Origin: Planctomycetota bacterium | GTDB lineage: Bacteria; Planctomycetota; J058 | DNA: 64,000 nt | Direction: 5' to 3' | Assembly: GCA_023954375.1 (NCBI GenBank) | Contig: JAMLIC010000024.1 | Coordinates: 1-64,000 of the forward strand | Part shown: one piece after another, positions 1 through 7,776 of the stretch | Layout of the letters: every line of letters begins with the position of its first letter | How positions within the stretch are numbered: the stretch's first letter is position 1 | Notes under the pieces: generated by a model | What the model saw: only the letters and a program-made list of their open reading frames with translations | Databases searched by the model: none | What the model was told of the DNA's origin: nothing | Translations under genes and position numbers: made by a program

Positions 1-76
1 GCCCGGGAGCCCGGCGGGGGCTGGGGGCGGCCCCCGGGGCGCCCCCACGACGGACGGCGCCGCCCGGCATCGTTCG

Positions 77-117
77 TCGCAGGCGCGATCACACCGAAGT
101 CGCAGGCGCGATCACAC
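77..117. repeat. 18-bp direct duplication at the 3' end of the GDPD gene
   Basis: An 18-base sequence beginning tcgcaggcgcgatcacac occurs at 77-94 and again at 100-117, with five bases between. The second copy encodes the last residues of the glycerophosphodiesterase on the minus strand; the first copy runs over and past its stop codon. It looks like a small tandem duplication. Nothing indicates a function. Confidence 0.7.
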
Positions 118-1036
118 GAGAGAGCCGGTTCGGGTAGTCGGTGATGATCGCGTCGACGCCGAGCGCGACGAGCGCCTCGAGGCGCGCCGGGTCGTTCACC
201 GTCCACGTGTGGACGCTCACGCCGCGCGCCCGCGCGCCCTCGACGCTGGCGCGGTCGAGCGCGCGCGCGCCGTCGCGAGCGAAGGCCTCGGCGCCGAAGC
301 CGAGCGTGTCGACCTCGCCCACGCAGCCCGGGTTCCAGGCGTCGCCGCCGAGCACCTCGGCGACGTAGCGGCCCGGATCGGCCAGCCGCGCCACGCACAG
401 GGCGGCGACGGGCAGCTCCGGCGCCAGCCGCTTGGCCTCGGCCAGCCCGGCGTGGTCGAACGACGAGAGCAGCACCTGCTCCTCGACGCCGAGGCGGCGC
501 ACCACCTCGACCACGGCCGCGACGAGCCGCTCGTAGCGGCGCGGCACGAGCTTGAGCTCGACGTTCACCCGGCGCCCGCGGCGCCGGGCCAGGAGCAGGA
601 CCTCCTCCAGGCTCGGCGGGCGGACGCGGCCGCCGCCGAGGGCGGCGAGCGCCCCGGGGGTGAGCCAGGCGCGGCGCTCGTCGTCGGTCGGCCCGTGGGG
701 CGCGGGCGGCGCGCCGCGCTCCAGCGCCTCGACGAACCAGGTGCCGGCGTCGAGCGCGCGCAGCTCGTCCAGGGTCAGGTCCGAGACGAACGCGGCCCCG
801 CCCCCGGGGCGCCGCCGCCCGGCGTCGGTCGTGCGGCCGAGCCGGTCGTCGTGGAGCACGACCGGGTGGCCGTCGCGGCTCGGATGCACGTCGAGCTCGA
901 CCATGTCGGCGCCGAGGTCGAAGGCCAGCTCGAAGCCCTCGAGCGTGTTCTCCGGCCTGAGGCCCATGGCCCCGCGGTGGCCGACGTTCGCCACGCGCGT
1001 GGGCCGCGCCTGCCCGCGCAGGTAGGGGTTCGTCAT
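89..1036 (-). CDS. Glycerophosphodiester phosphodiesterase family protein
   Basis: A 315-residue GDPD-family TIM-barrel enzyme, expected to hydrolyse glycerophosphodiesters to glycerol-3-phosphate and an alcohol. The family motifs are present: GHRGAMGLRPENT near residues 19-31, the metal ligands in VELDVHPSRDGHPVVLHDD, and NVELK further on. The C-terminal ITDYPNRL is also typical (the barrel's last strand). The start is set at the ATG whose product begins MTNPYLRG, because the open frame further upstream encodes low-complexity sequence unlike the family. No signal peptide is seen, so it is probably cytoplasmic. It is divergent from moaD, with about 70 bases between the two starts. Confidence 0.9.
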   Translation of the reverse strand: MTNPYLRGQARPTRVANVGHRGAMGLRPENTLEGFELAFDLGADMVELDVHPSRDGHPVVLHDDRLGRTTDAGRRRPGGGAAFVSDLTLDELRALDAGTWFVEALERGAPPAPHGPTDDERRAWLTPGALAALGGGRVRPPSLEEVLLLARRRGRRVNVELKLVPRRYERLVAAVVEVVRRLGVEEQVLLSSFDHAGLAEAKRLAPELPVAALCVARLADPGRYVAEVLGGDAWNPGCVGEVDTLGFGAEAFARDGARALDRASVEGARARGVSVHTWTVNDPARLEALVALGVDAIITDYPNRLSRVIAPATSV

Positions 1037-1109
1037 GGGGCGGCATGGTAGCTCACTCGCGCGCCCGGTCCCTGGCACGGGCCCCCGGTGGCCTCTAGAA
1101 TCGTGCCCC

Positions 1110-1367
1110 GTGCTCCCTCGATTCGAGCTCGAGGTCCACCTGTTCGCGTCGGTGCGTGAGGCGGTCGGGCGAGACCGGGTGCGCGTCTCCGTCGACGCCC
1201 CGGCCCGGGCCGCAGACGTGCTCGAGGTGCTCGCGCGCGAGCACCCCGCGATCGGCGCGGCGCGCCGGTCGCTGGCGATCGCCGTGAACCAGGAGGTCGT
1301 CGGCGGCGCGCACCCGGTCGCGCCCGGCGACGAGGTGGCGCTCATTCCGCCGGTGGGTGGGGGCTAG
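1110..1367 (+). CDS. moaD: MoaD, small subunit of molybdopterin synthase
   Basis: An 85-residue ubiquitin-like sulfur carrier. Its C-terminal glycine is expected to be activated to a thiocarboxylate that donates sulfur during conversion of cyclic pyranopterin monophosphate to molybdopterin. The sequence has the usual MoaD layout: LFASVREAVGRDRV, then VLEVLAREHP, VNQEVV and PGDEVALIPPV, ending in GGG. The GTG start (product VLPRFELEV) gives the usual length; no in-frame ATG lies nearer the conserved region. It is followed directly by moaE, as in many genomes. No other molybdenum-cofactor gene is in the window. Confidence 0.9.
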   Translation: MLPRFELEVHLFASVREAVGRDRVRVSVDAPARAADVLEVLAREHPAIGAARRSLAIAVNQEVVGGAHPVAPGDEVALIPPVGGG

Positions 1368-1386
1368 CGTGGGCGAGGGGGGAGAC

Positions 1387-1917
1387 GTGATCCGGCTGCA
1401 GGTGGAGCGCCTCGACGCGGGCTGGGCGCACGACGCCGTGCGCGACCCGCGCGCGGGCGCGATCTGCTGCTTCGAGGGGACCACGCGCGAGGTGCACGAG
1501 GGGCGCCCCGTGGCGTCGCTGGCCTACGAGGCCTACCAGGGCATGGCGGAGCGCGAGATGGCCGCGATCGTCGCCGAGGCGCGGCGGCGCTTCCCCGGGC
1601 TCGTGCGGATGTGCCTGGCGCACCGCCTGGGCGAGGTGCCGCTGGCCGAGGCGAGCGTGCTGGTCGCGGCCTCGGCCCCGCACCGGGCGGAGGCGTTCGA
1701 GGCCTGCCGCTTCGCGATCGACGCCCTCAAGGCGAGCGTGCCGATCTGGAAGAAGGAGTCCTACCGCGACGGGGGGGACGCGCGCTGGGTCGTGAACCGC
1801 GAGGCGCGCGGAGCGGGCGAGACGCCCGCCGCAGCGGACGGCCGGGAGGCCGGGGCTCCAGCGACCGAGGGACTGCGGCAGCGGGACGAAGCCCGCGGAG
1901 GCGGGGCACACCGATGA
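1387..1917 (+). CDS. moaE: MoaE, large subunit of molybdopterin synthase
   Basis: The catalytic subunit of molybdopterin synthase, partner of the preceding MoaD. The family's hallmark ASVPIWKKE carries the active-site lysines; the substrate-binding region CCFEGTTRE and CLAHRLGEVPLAEASVLVA are also clear. The GTG at 1387 is preferred because a purine-rich run (gaggggggagac) lies just before it; another in-frame GTG at 1357 would overlap moaD. The roughly 30 residues after RWV (rich in Ala, Gly, Glu, Arg) extend beyond the usual family length. The stop overlaps the ATG of the next gene as ATGA, implying translational coupling. Confidence 0.92.
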   Translation: MIRLQVERLDAGWAHDAVRDPRAGAICCFEGTTREVHEGRPVASLAYEAYQGMAEREMAAIVAEARRRFPGLVRMCLAHRLGEVPLAEASVLVAASAPHRAEAFEACRFAIDALKASVPIWKKESYRDGGDARWVVNREARGAGETPAAADGREAGAPATEGLRQRDEARGGGAHR

Positions 1918-3086
1918 ACGACGGCGCGGAGCGTGCCGGGGGCGACGACGTGGACGCCGGGGCCGCCAAGGGCAAGAAGCGGGCGGCCACGAAGAAGGTG
2001 GCCAAGGCCAAGGCGCCGGCGAAGAAGACCCGGGCGGCCAGGGCGGCCGACGACGACGTCGCGGGGGACGCGGCGCCGGCGGACGCGGGCAAGAAGAAGG
2101 CCGGCAAGAAGGCGGCCAAGGCCGGCAAGAAGGCCCCCGCGAAGAAGGCGCCGGCAGGCAAGCCGCCGGCGGCCGGCCGGGGGAAGAAGGCGGGCCCGGC
2201 CGAGCCCGCGGCGGCCGCGCCCGGCCGCGCGTGGGACGACGTCGAGCCCTCGGCCGCCGACCTGGCCGCCGAGGAGGGCACGAGCGACGAGGCCGCGGCG
2301 CTCCTGGGCTCCGGCGACGACCTGGGCGGCGGGGCCGAGGACGACCTCGTCGGGGCGGGCTCGGAGGTGAGCCTCGGGTCCGAGGACGACATCGCGCCGG
2401 CGGGCGACGACGACATCCAGTACGGCCTGACCGAGGACGCCGAGGGCAGCTTCAGCTCCGAGGACACCGTGAGCCCGCTCCTCGACGAGGCGGGCGACGA
2501 CGAGGACGACCTCGACGAGGACGAGGACGAGGAGGAAGACGCAGAGGAGGACGACGAGGAGGACGAGGACGAGGAGGAGGAAGACGAGGACGACGACGAG
2601 GAGGACGAGGACGACCTCGACGACGAGGACGACGACGACGGGCGCCGACGGAAGAAGAAGAAGAAGAAGAAGCGCAAGAAGAAGCGGGCCACCGCGACGG
2701 CCCGCCGCGATACGTCCTGGGACGAGGACGAGCCCCCGCGCCGCCCGGCCGCGCCCGCCGCGCCCGTGCGCGCGCCGGTCGCCGCGGCCGCGTCGACCGG
2801 CGCCGCCACCCCGGCGGCCGAGGGCGAGCGGGCGCGCTACCGGCGCGGCCCGAAGCCGAACACGCTGCTCCCGCCCGACGAGGCGGCGCGCAAGCTGATG
2901 GAGAAGCCCTCGGTGGTGACGGCGCTCAACTGGATGCGCGTCGCCGACAAGACCCCGCCCGACCTCCTGCGCGAGCTGCAGCGCAAGCTCGAGACGCACC
3001 TCTGGCTGAAGGAGGAGGACCCCAACGTGAAGATCGACCTCGACCGGGCCCTCCGTAAGGCCGAGAAGCTCCTGGGCATGGACTAG
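1914..3086 (+). CDS. Histone H1-like basic/acidic low-complexity protein
   Basis: A 390-residue protein in four parts. Residues about 18-100 are Lys/Ala/Pro-rich with repeated KKA, AKKAPA and GKKA units, like the C-terminal tail of histone H1 and bacterial H1-like proteins. Residues about 105-190 are Ala/Glu/Asp/Gly-rich. Residues about 192-243 are an almost unbroken Asp/Glu tract, directly followed by a run of Arg and Lys. The last 75 residues form an ordinary-composition, probably helical domain (PPDEAARKLMEK to RKAEKLLGMD) that I do not recognise. A nucleic-acid-binding or chaperone role is inference from charge only. The gene overlaps moaE and precedes the CNNM-type gene. Confidence 0.8.
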   Translation: MNDGAERAGGDDVDAGAAKGKKRAATKKVAKAKAPAKKTRAARAADDDVAGDAAPADAGKKKAGKKAAKAGKKAPAKKAPAGKPPAAGRGKKAGPAEPAAAAPGRAWDDVEPSAADLAAEEGTSDEAAALLGSGDDLGGGAEDDLVGAGSEVSLGSEDDIAPAGDDDIQYGLTEDAEGSFSSEDTVSPLLDEAGDDEDDLDEDEDEEEDAEEDDEEDEDEEEEDEDDDEEDEDDLDDEDDDDGRRRKKKKKKKRKKKRATATARRDTSWDEDEPPRRPAAPAAPVRAPVAAAASTGAATPAAEGERARYRRGPKPNTLLPPDEAARKLMEKPSVVTALNWMRVADKTPPDLLRELQRKLETHLWLKEEDPNVKIDLDRALRKAEKLLGMD

Positions 3087-3152
3087 CGGGGTGGACGCCG
3101 AGCCTCCGAGTCGCAGCCCGCCTCCCCCCGCGCGCCGCCCGGGGCCCGCGCG

Positions 3153-4475
3153 GTGAGCGGGATCCTGCTGGCGCTCTTCTTCGTCCTCCTCAACGGCTGG
3201 TTCGTGCTGGCCGAGTTCGCGCTGGTCAAGGTCCGCACCACGCGGCTGCGCGAGCTGGTCCAGGAGGGGAGGGCCGGCGCCAAGCTGGCCCTCCACATCA
3301 CCGGTCGCCTCGACCAGTACCTGTCGGCGATCCAGCTCGGGATCACGCTCGCGTCGCTGGCGCTCGGCTGGGTCGGCGAGCCGGCGCTGGCGCACCTGAT
3401 CGAGCCGCTCGTGGCCCGGCTGCCCGGCGCGGCCCTGATCTCGCACGCCGTCGCCGTGGGCATCGCCTTCGGCGTGATCACCTTCCTGCACGTGACCCTG
3501 GGCGAGATGGCGCCCAAGACCATGGCGATCCTGCGGGCCGAGCGGTTCGCCCTGTGGGTGGCCGTCCCGCTGCACGCGTTCTTCGTCGTCTCGTGGCCGG
3601 TGATCTACGTCCTGCAGGGGGCGTCGAACGCCTTCGTGCGGCTGCTCGGCTACTCGCCCGCCTCGGAGGGCGCCGACCCTTACACGGAGGAGGAGCTGCG
3701 CATGATCGTGGCCGCGTCGCACGCGCAGGGCGTGCTCGACGAGGCCACGCGCTACCTCCTCGACAACGTCCTCGACTACACGACCAGGATCGTGCGCGAG
3801 GTCATGACGCCGCGGCGCGACGTGTTCACGCTCGACGCGCGCGCGCCGGTGGCCGAGTCGATCGCCCTGGCCCTCGAGCGCGAGTTCTCCCGCTACCTGC
3901 TCGTCGACTCGACGCGCGACCAGGTGCTCGGGTTCGTGCACGTGAAGGACCTGGTGGCGATCGCCACCGGCAAGCGGCAGGTCGCCTCGCTCCAGGAGGT
4001 GGCGCGGCCGCCGGTGTTCGTGCCCGAGTTCGTGCCGATCGACCGCGTCCGCCGCCAGCTCCAGGCCCGCCGCACGCACCTCGCCGTCGTCGTCGACGAG
4101 CTGGGCGACTACGTGGGGATCGTCACGCTGGAGGACCTGCTCGAGGAGCTCGTGGGCGAGATCCAGGACGAGACCGACGTCGAGCTGCCGAAGATCCTCC
4201 GGCAGACCGACGGGTCGGTGGAGCTCGACGGCGGGCTGCTCCTCGAGACCGCCGTGAAGAAGCTGGGCCTCGAGGCGCCGGAGAAGGTCGAGGGGATCGA
4301 CACGATCGGCGGCTACGTCTTCTCCCTGCTCGGGCGCGCGCCGCAGGTGGGCGACGTGGTCGCGGTCGGGCGGCACCGGCTCGAGGTGCTGCAGGTCGAC
4401 CGCCTGCGGATCCGGCGGCTGCGCCTCGTGCCGATCACGATCGAGTCGGTGTCGGCGCCGCCGCGACCGCAGTGA
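3153..4475 (+). CDS. CNNM/CBS/CorC-domain membrane protein (HlyC/CorC, UPF0053 family)
   Basis: A 440-residue inner-membrane protein with the standard layout: an N-terminal CNNM transmembrane domain (first segment ILLALFFVLLNGWFVLAEFA, then AIQLGITLASLALGW and the conserved LGEMAPKTMA), a pair of CBS domains (starting at VREVMTPRRDV and ending near IVTLEDLLEELVGEIQDE), and a C-terminal CorC_HlyC transporter-associated domain (VELDGGLLLETAVKKLG...IGGYVFSLLGRAPQVGD). Family members are linked to Mg/Co ion efflux or sensing; the older hemolysin name is not a safe functional assignment. The start is GTG. It is the last gene on this strand before a convergent kinase gene. Confidence 0.93.
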   Translation: MSGILLALFFVLLNGWFVLAEFALVKVRTTRLRELVQEGRAGAKLALHITGRLDQYLSAIQLGITLASLALGWVGEPALAHLIEPLVARLPGAALISHAVAVGIAFGVITFLHVTLGEMAPKTMAILRAERFALWVAVPLHAFFVVSWPVIYVLQGASNAFVRLLGYSPASEGADPYTEEELRMIVAASHAQGVLDEATRYLLDNVLDYTTRIVREVMTPRRDVFTLDARAPVAESIALALEREFSRYLLVDSTRDQVLGFVHVKDLVAIATGKRQVASLQEVARPPVFVPEFVPIDRVRRQLQARRTHLAVVVDELGDYVGIVTLEDLLEELVGEIQDETDVELPKILRQTDGSVELDGGLLLETAVKKLGLEAPEKVEGIDTIGGYVFSLLGRAPQVGDVVAVGRHRLEVLQVDRLRIRRLRLVPITIESVSAPPRPQ

Positions 4476-4496
4476 GCGCGCGCCCCCCCGGCCTGC

Positions 4497-6665
4497 CTAC
4501 CAGCGCGGCAACCCCATGGTGGCCGCCCGCTCGGCGGCGAGCCTCCAGGCCTGCCGCGCCACCTGCTCGACCTCGCCCGGGCTCGCGCCGCCCGCGGCGA
4601 GCGACCGCGCGACGCCGAGCCAGGTCGAGGGGAGGCCGAGCGGCTCCGCCGTCGGGTTGGCGAGGAGCAGCGCCCACGCCCGCCGGCCGGGGGAGGCGTC
4701 GTCCTGGCGGACGGCGAGCTCGAGCTCGACGAGGAGGAGCCGGTGCCAATCGCCGTGACCCTTCTCCAGCGCGGCGGCGGCGGCGGCGCGTGCCTCGTCG
4801 TCCCGCCCGGCGAGGCGCGCGAAGGTCGCGAGCCAGTAGTCGACCTCGGCCGAGGTCTCGAGCGCCCTCGCGCGCCGGAGCGCCGGGAGCCCCCGGCGGG
4901 GGTCGCGTCTGCCCACGATGCGGCCCAGGTGCAGCCAGCCCGTCGAGAGCTCGGGCCGCCGCAGCACCCAGGCCCCGACCGTGACCTCGTCCTCGGCCTG
5001 GCTCCCCTGGTGGCTCAGGTGGCGCCACGTCCTGAACGACATGGGGATCGTGTCGCGATGGTTCGAGTCGACCCGCGCGTCGGCCGCCAGCGGCGCGCCC
5101 AGGAGCGCCTCCGCGTCGTCCCAGAGGGCCCGGGGCAGGAGCCCCCGCCACGGCGTGGCCGCGAGCGCGAGCGCCTCGTCCTGCCCGCGCCCGAGCTCCG
5201 CCAGCCGATCCACCGCCGCCGGGGCGCGCTCGGGCGGCGCCAGGAGGACGCCGGCCAGCGCGAGCCGCTGGGCCAGCGCGACCGCCTCGAGGGTGGGCGG
5301 GTCCGGGGCGAGGAGGTCGTCGGCGAGGCGCAGCGCCAGGGCGCCGCACGCGCCCGCGACGGCCGGCTCGTCGGGCGGCGCGGCGTCGAGCGTCGCCGCG
5401 AGCAGGCCACCCCGCGCCTGCGCGGGGCCGAGCGCCTCGTCCTCGGCCGCGCGCAGCGCCAGCTTCACCGCGTCCTCGGCGCGGCCGGCGGCGGCGAGGG
5501 CCAGCGCCAGCTCGCGCCAGCGCGGCAGCGCATCACCGAGGACGCCGCGCCGCACGACGGCCGCGGCCTCGTCGAGCGCGCCCGCGGCCAGGGCGCGGGC
5601 GTGGCGGAGCCGGTCGGCCTCCGCCCCGGCCGGCAGGTCCGCGAGGAGGGGGGCGGCGTCGTCGAGGCGGCCCATGACGAGCAGGCGCGCCGCGCGGCCG
5701 AGGGCCGCGTCGGCGTCGCCGTCCTGGCTCGGCGCTGCCGCGGGGGCCGGCGGCGCCCCGCGACCGGCGGCGAAGCCGCCCGCGCCCGCGAGCAGCGCGA
5801 GGGTCAGGGCGAACGCCGGCGCGAGCGCGCGCCCCCGCGACCGGGAGGCCGCGGGGCGGGCGCCGTCGAGCGCCGCCTCGAGCTCGCGGGCGAAGTCCTC
5901 CGCCGTCGGCTGGCGCTCGCCCGGAGCCTTGGCGAGCGCCCGCAGGCACACGGCCTCGAGCGCGGGCGACACGTCGGGCGCCCGCTCGCGAGGCGGGACG
6001 GGCGGCCGCTGGAGCACGCCCACCAGGACCGACGCGCCCCCGCCCTCGAACGGTCGCCGGCCCGTGAGCACCTCGTAGAGCACGGCGCCGAGGGCGTAGA
6101 CGTCCGTGCGGCGATCGATCTCCTCCCGCCGTCCGTCGGCCTGCTCCGGCGCCATGTAGGCGATCGTGCCCACGAGCTCGCCGGTGCGCGTGAGGTCGGC
6201 CCCGTGCAGGTCGCGCGCGACCCCGAAGTCGCTGACGACGGGGCGGCCGGCGCGGTCGAGCAGGACGTTGGCGGGCTTCACGTCGCGGTGCACCCAGCCG
6301 GCCTCGTGCGCGAAGTGCAGGGCGCGCGCGACGCCGACCAGCAGGCGGGCGCCCTGCTCCCGGGGGAGGTCGCCCGCCGCCAGGCGCCGCTCGAGGGAGC
6401 CCCCGTCGACGAGGTCCATGACGACGTAGGGGCGCCCGTCGTGGACCCCCAGGTCCCGCAGCGACACGATCCCGGGGTGCCGCGAGAGGAAGCGCAGGGC
6501 GTCGGCCTCGCGGCGGAAGCGCTCGAGCACCGACGGGTCGGCGCCGAGGAGCACCTTGAGGGCGAGCCGCGCGGGCGCGCCGTCGGCCTCGACGGCGTAG
6601 ACGACGCCCATGGCCCCCCGGCCGAGCTCGCTCACGACGCGGTAGCGCCCGATCGTGGCCGTCAT
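4497..6665 (-). CDS. Membrane-anchored Hanks-type Ser/Thr protein kinase with TPR-like C-terminal region
   Basis: A 722-residue kinase. The catalytic domain has GRGAMG (15-20), the ATP-binding Lys37 in ALKVLL, HRDVKPAN (126-133), DFG (146-148) and APEQ (172-175), so it should be active. A hydrophobic segment near residues 280-300 (ALAPAFALTLALLAGAGGFAAG) would place the kinase domain inside and the remainder outside the cytoplasm. The rest is Ala/Leu/Arg-rich with repeated helical pairs (AARLLVMGRLDDAAPLLADL and similar), consistent with TPR-type repeats. Its ATG overlaps the stop of the RING gene by four bases, so the two are probably translated together. Substrate unknown. Confidence 0.92.
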   Translation of the reverse strand: MTATIGRYRVVSELGRGAMGVVYAVEADGAPARLALKVLLGADPSVLERFRREADALRFLSRHPGIVSLRDLGVHDGRPYVVMDLVDGGSLERRLAAGDLPREQGARLLVGVARALHFAHEAGWVHRDVKPANVLLDRAGRPVVSDFGVARDLHGADLTRTGELVGTIAYMAPEQADGRREEIDRRTDVYALGAVLYEVLTGRRPFEGGGASVLVGVLQRPPVPPRERAPDVSPALEAVCLRALAKAPGERQPTAEDFARELEAALDGARPAASRSRGRALAPAFALTLALLAGAGGFAAGRGAPPAPAAAPSQDGDADAALGRAARLLVMGRLDDAAPLLADLPAGAEADRLRHARALAAGALDEAAAVVRRGVLGDALPRWRELALALAAAGRAEDAVKLALRAAEDEALGPAQARGGLLAATLDAAPPDEPAVAGACGALALRLADDLLAPDPPTLEAVALAQRLALAGVLLAPPERAPAAVDRLAELGRGQDEALALAATPWRGLLPRALWDDAEALLGAPLAADARVDSNHRDTIPMSFRTWRHLSHQGSQAEDEVTVGAWVLRRPELSTGWLHLGRIVGRRDPRRGLPALRRARALETSAEVDYWLATFARLAGRDDEARAAAAAALEKGHGDWHRLLLVELELAVRQDDASPGRRAWALLLANPTAEPLGLPSTWLGVARSLAAGGASPGEVEQVARQAWRLAAERAATMGLPRW

Positions 6666-7036
6666 GCCGCCTGCGAGGAGGTCCACGACGAGGAGCCGGC
6701 GGCGTCGCCCTCCGCCTCCTCGACCGGCGCCGTCGCGCCCCAGGCCACCTCGTCGATCGCCGCGCCGAGCGCGAGCCACGCCTCGGCGTCGGCCACGAGC
6801 TGCGCCCAGGCGATCGGCGTCGGGGCCGGCCGCGCCGCCCCGCAGCCAGCCGGGGCGGCGCGCCGCGCCGCCCCGCAGCCGAGGACGGGGCAGCCGCCGT
6901 GCTCGCGCCAGCAGGCGAGGTGCAGGCCGGCGCCGCACCCGGGGCAGCCGGCCGCCGTGGCGGGGTCGAGCGGGAGCGCGTCGTGGCAGTAGGCGCACCG
7001 GCGCGGGTCGTGCTGGCCTCGCACCCGGACGTCCAC
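6662..7036 (-). CDS. Prokaryotic RING-finger-like zinc protein
   Basis: A 124-residue protein whose first 50 residues form a cross-brace type zinc domain: CAYC (positions 14-17), CPGCG, then HLACWREHGGCPVLGCG. The pattern C-x2-C ... C-x2-C-x3-H-x2-CW ... C-x4-C matches the bacterial RING-like domains (Prok-RING) that occur next to signalling genes. The remaining 70 residues are Ala-rich, with two possible helices, and I assign no function to them. There is no signal peptide. It lies upstream of the Ser/Thr kinase with an ATGA overlap, so a role in kinase signalling or membrane-associated regulation is a reasonable inference; ubiquitin-ligase activity is not implied. Confidence 0.8.
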   Translation of the reverse strand: MDVRVRGQHDPRRCAYCHDALPLDPATAAGCPGCGAGLHLACWREHGGCPVLGCGAARRAAPAGCGAARPAPTPIAWAQLVADAEAWLALGAAIDEVAWGATAPVEEAEGDAAGSSSWTSSQAA

Positions 7037-7122
7037 GGGGCCTCCCGCCAGGACGATACCCGCCGCGACCCGATGGCGTCCAGCCGGGCGCGTGGGTTAT
7101 CACGAGGGCGCGGGAGAGAGCC

Positions 7123-7776
7123 ATGTCGGAGTCGCCCACCGTGCACAGCGCCGCGCTCATGCGCTACGTGGCGGCGCACGCCGCCCCCGAGGACCCGTTC
7201 CTGGCCGAGCTCAAGGCCGCGGCGAAGGCGCGCGGCTTCCCGGCGATCTCGGTCGCCCCGGACCAGGCCGTGTTCATGCAGCTGCTCCTGCGGCTCATGC
7301 GCGCGCGCGAGGTGGTCGAGGTGGGCACGCTCGGCGGCTACTCGGCGATCAGCATGGCGCGGGGGCTGCTCGAGGGCGGGCGCGTGCGCACGATCGAGGT
7401 CGACCCCGAGCGGGCCGGGTTCGCGCGCGACTGGGCGGCGCGCTCGGACGTGGCCGGGCGCGTCGAGGTCCACGAGGGGCCCGGGGCGAAGGTCCTGCCG
7501 ACCCTCGCGGCGAGCTCGGCCGACGCCGCGTTCCTCGACGCCGACAAGGAGAGCTACGGGCTCTACCTCGAGGAGTGCCGGCGGATCGTCCGCCCCGGCG
7601 GGCTGATCATGGTCGACAACGCCTTCGCCTTCGGCTTCCTGCTCGACCCGACGGAGGACGACCCGTCGGTGCTGGCGATCCGCGCGTTCAACGAGACCAT
7701 GCGCGGCGCGCGCGACCTGCAGGGCGTGATCGTCCCGCTGGGCGACGGCCTGTGGGTCGCCTGGAAGCGCTGGTGA
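7123..7776 (+). CDS. Class I SAM-dependent O-methyltransferase (caffeoyl-CoA OMT-like)
   Basis: A 217-residue methyltransferase of the O-methyltransferase 3 family (catechol/caffeoyl-CoA type). Motif I is VVEVGTLGGYSAISMA, the acidic residue after strand beta2 is in RTIEVDPER, FLDADKESY is the metal/substrate region and GGLIMVDN follows. These enzymes transfer methyl from S-adenosylmethionine to a hydroxyl group, usually with a divalent metal; the substrate cannot be told. The ATG has a purine-rich run (gggagagag) just upstream. Its stop overlaps the next gene's GTG (GTGA). It diverges from the RING-kinase operon with an 86-base spacer. Confidence 0.93.
   Translation: MSESPTVHSAALMRYVAAHAAPEDPFLAELKAAAKARGFPAISVAPDQAVFMQLLLRLMRAREVVEVGTLGGYSAISMARGLLEGGRVRTIEVDPERAGFARDWAARSDVAGRVEVHEGPGAKVLPTLAASSADAAFLDADKESYGLYLEECRRIVRPGGLIMVDNAFAFGFLLDPTEDDPSVLAIRAFNETMRGARDLQGVIVPLGDGLWVAWKRW

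Noticed and set aside
2488..2690. The gac/gag and aag runs as a CRISPR-like or microsatellite array
   Set aside because: There are no spaced identical repeats; the run is explained by Asp/Glu and Lys codons of one protein.
1727..2809. A poly-Ser open frame opposite the basic/acidic protein gene
   Set aside because: It is the antisense of the Asp/Glu codon run (gac/gag gives cctc/gtcg), a composition artefact.
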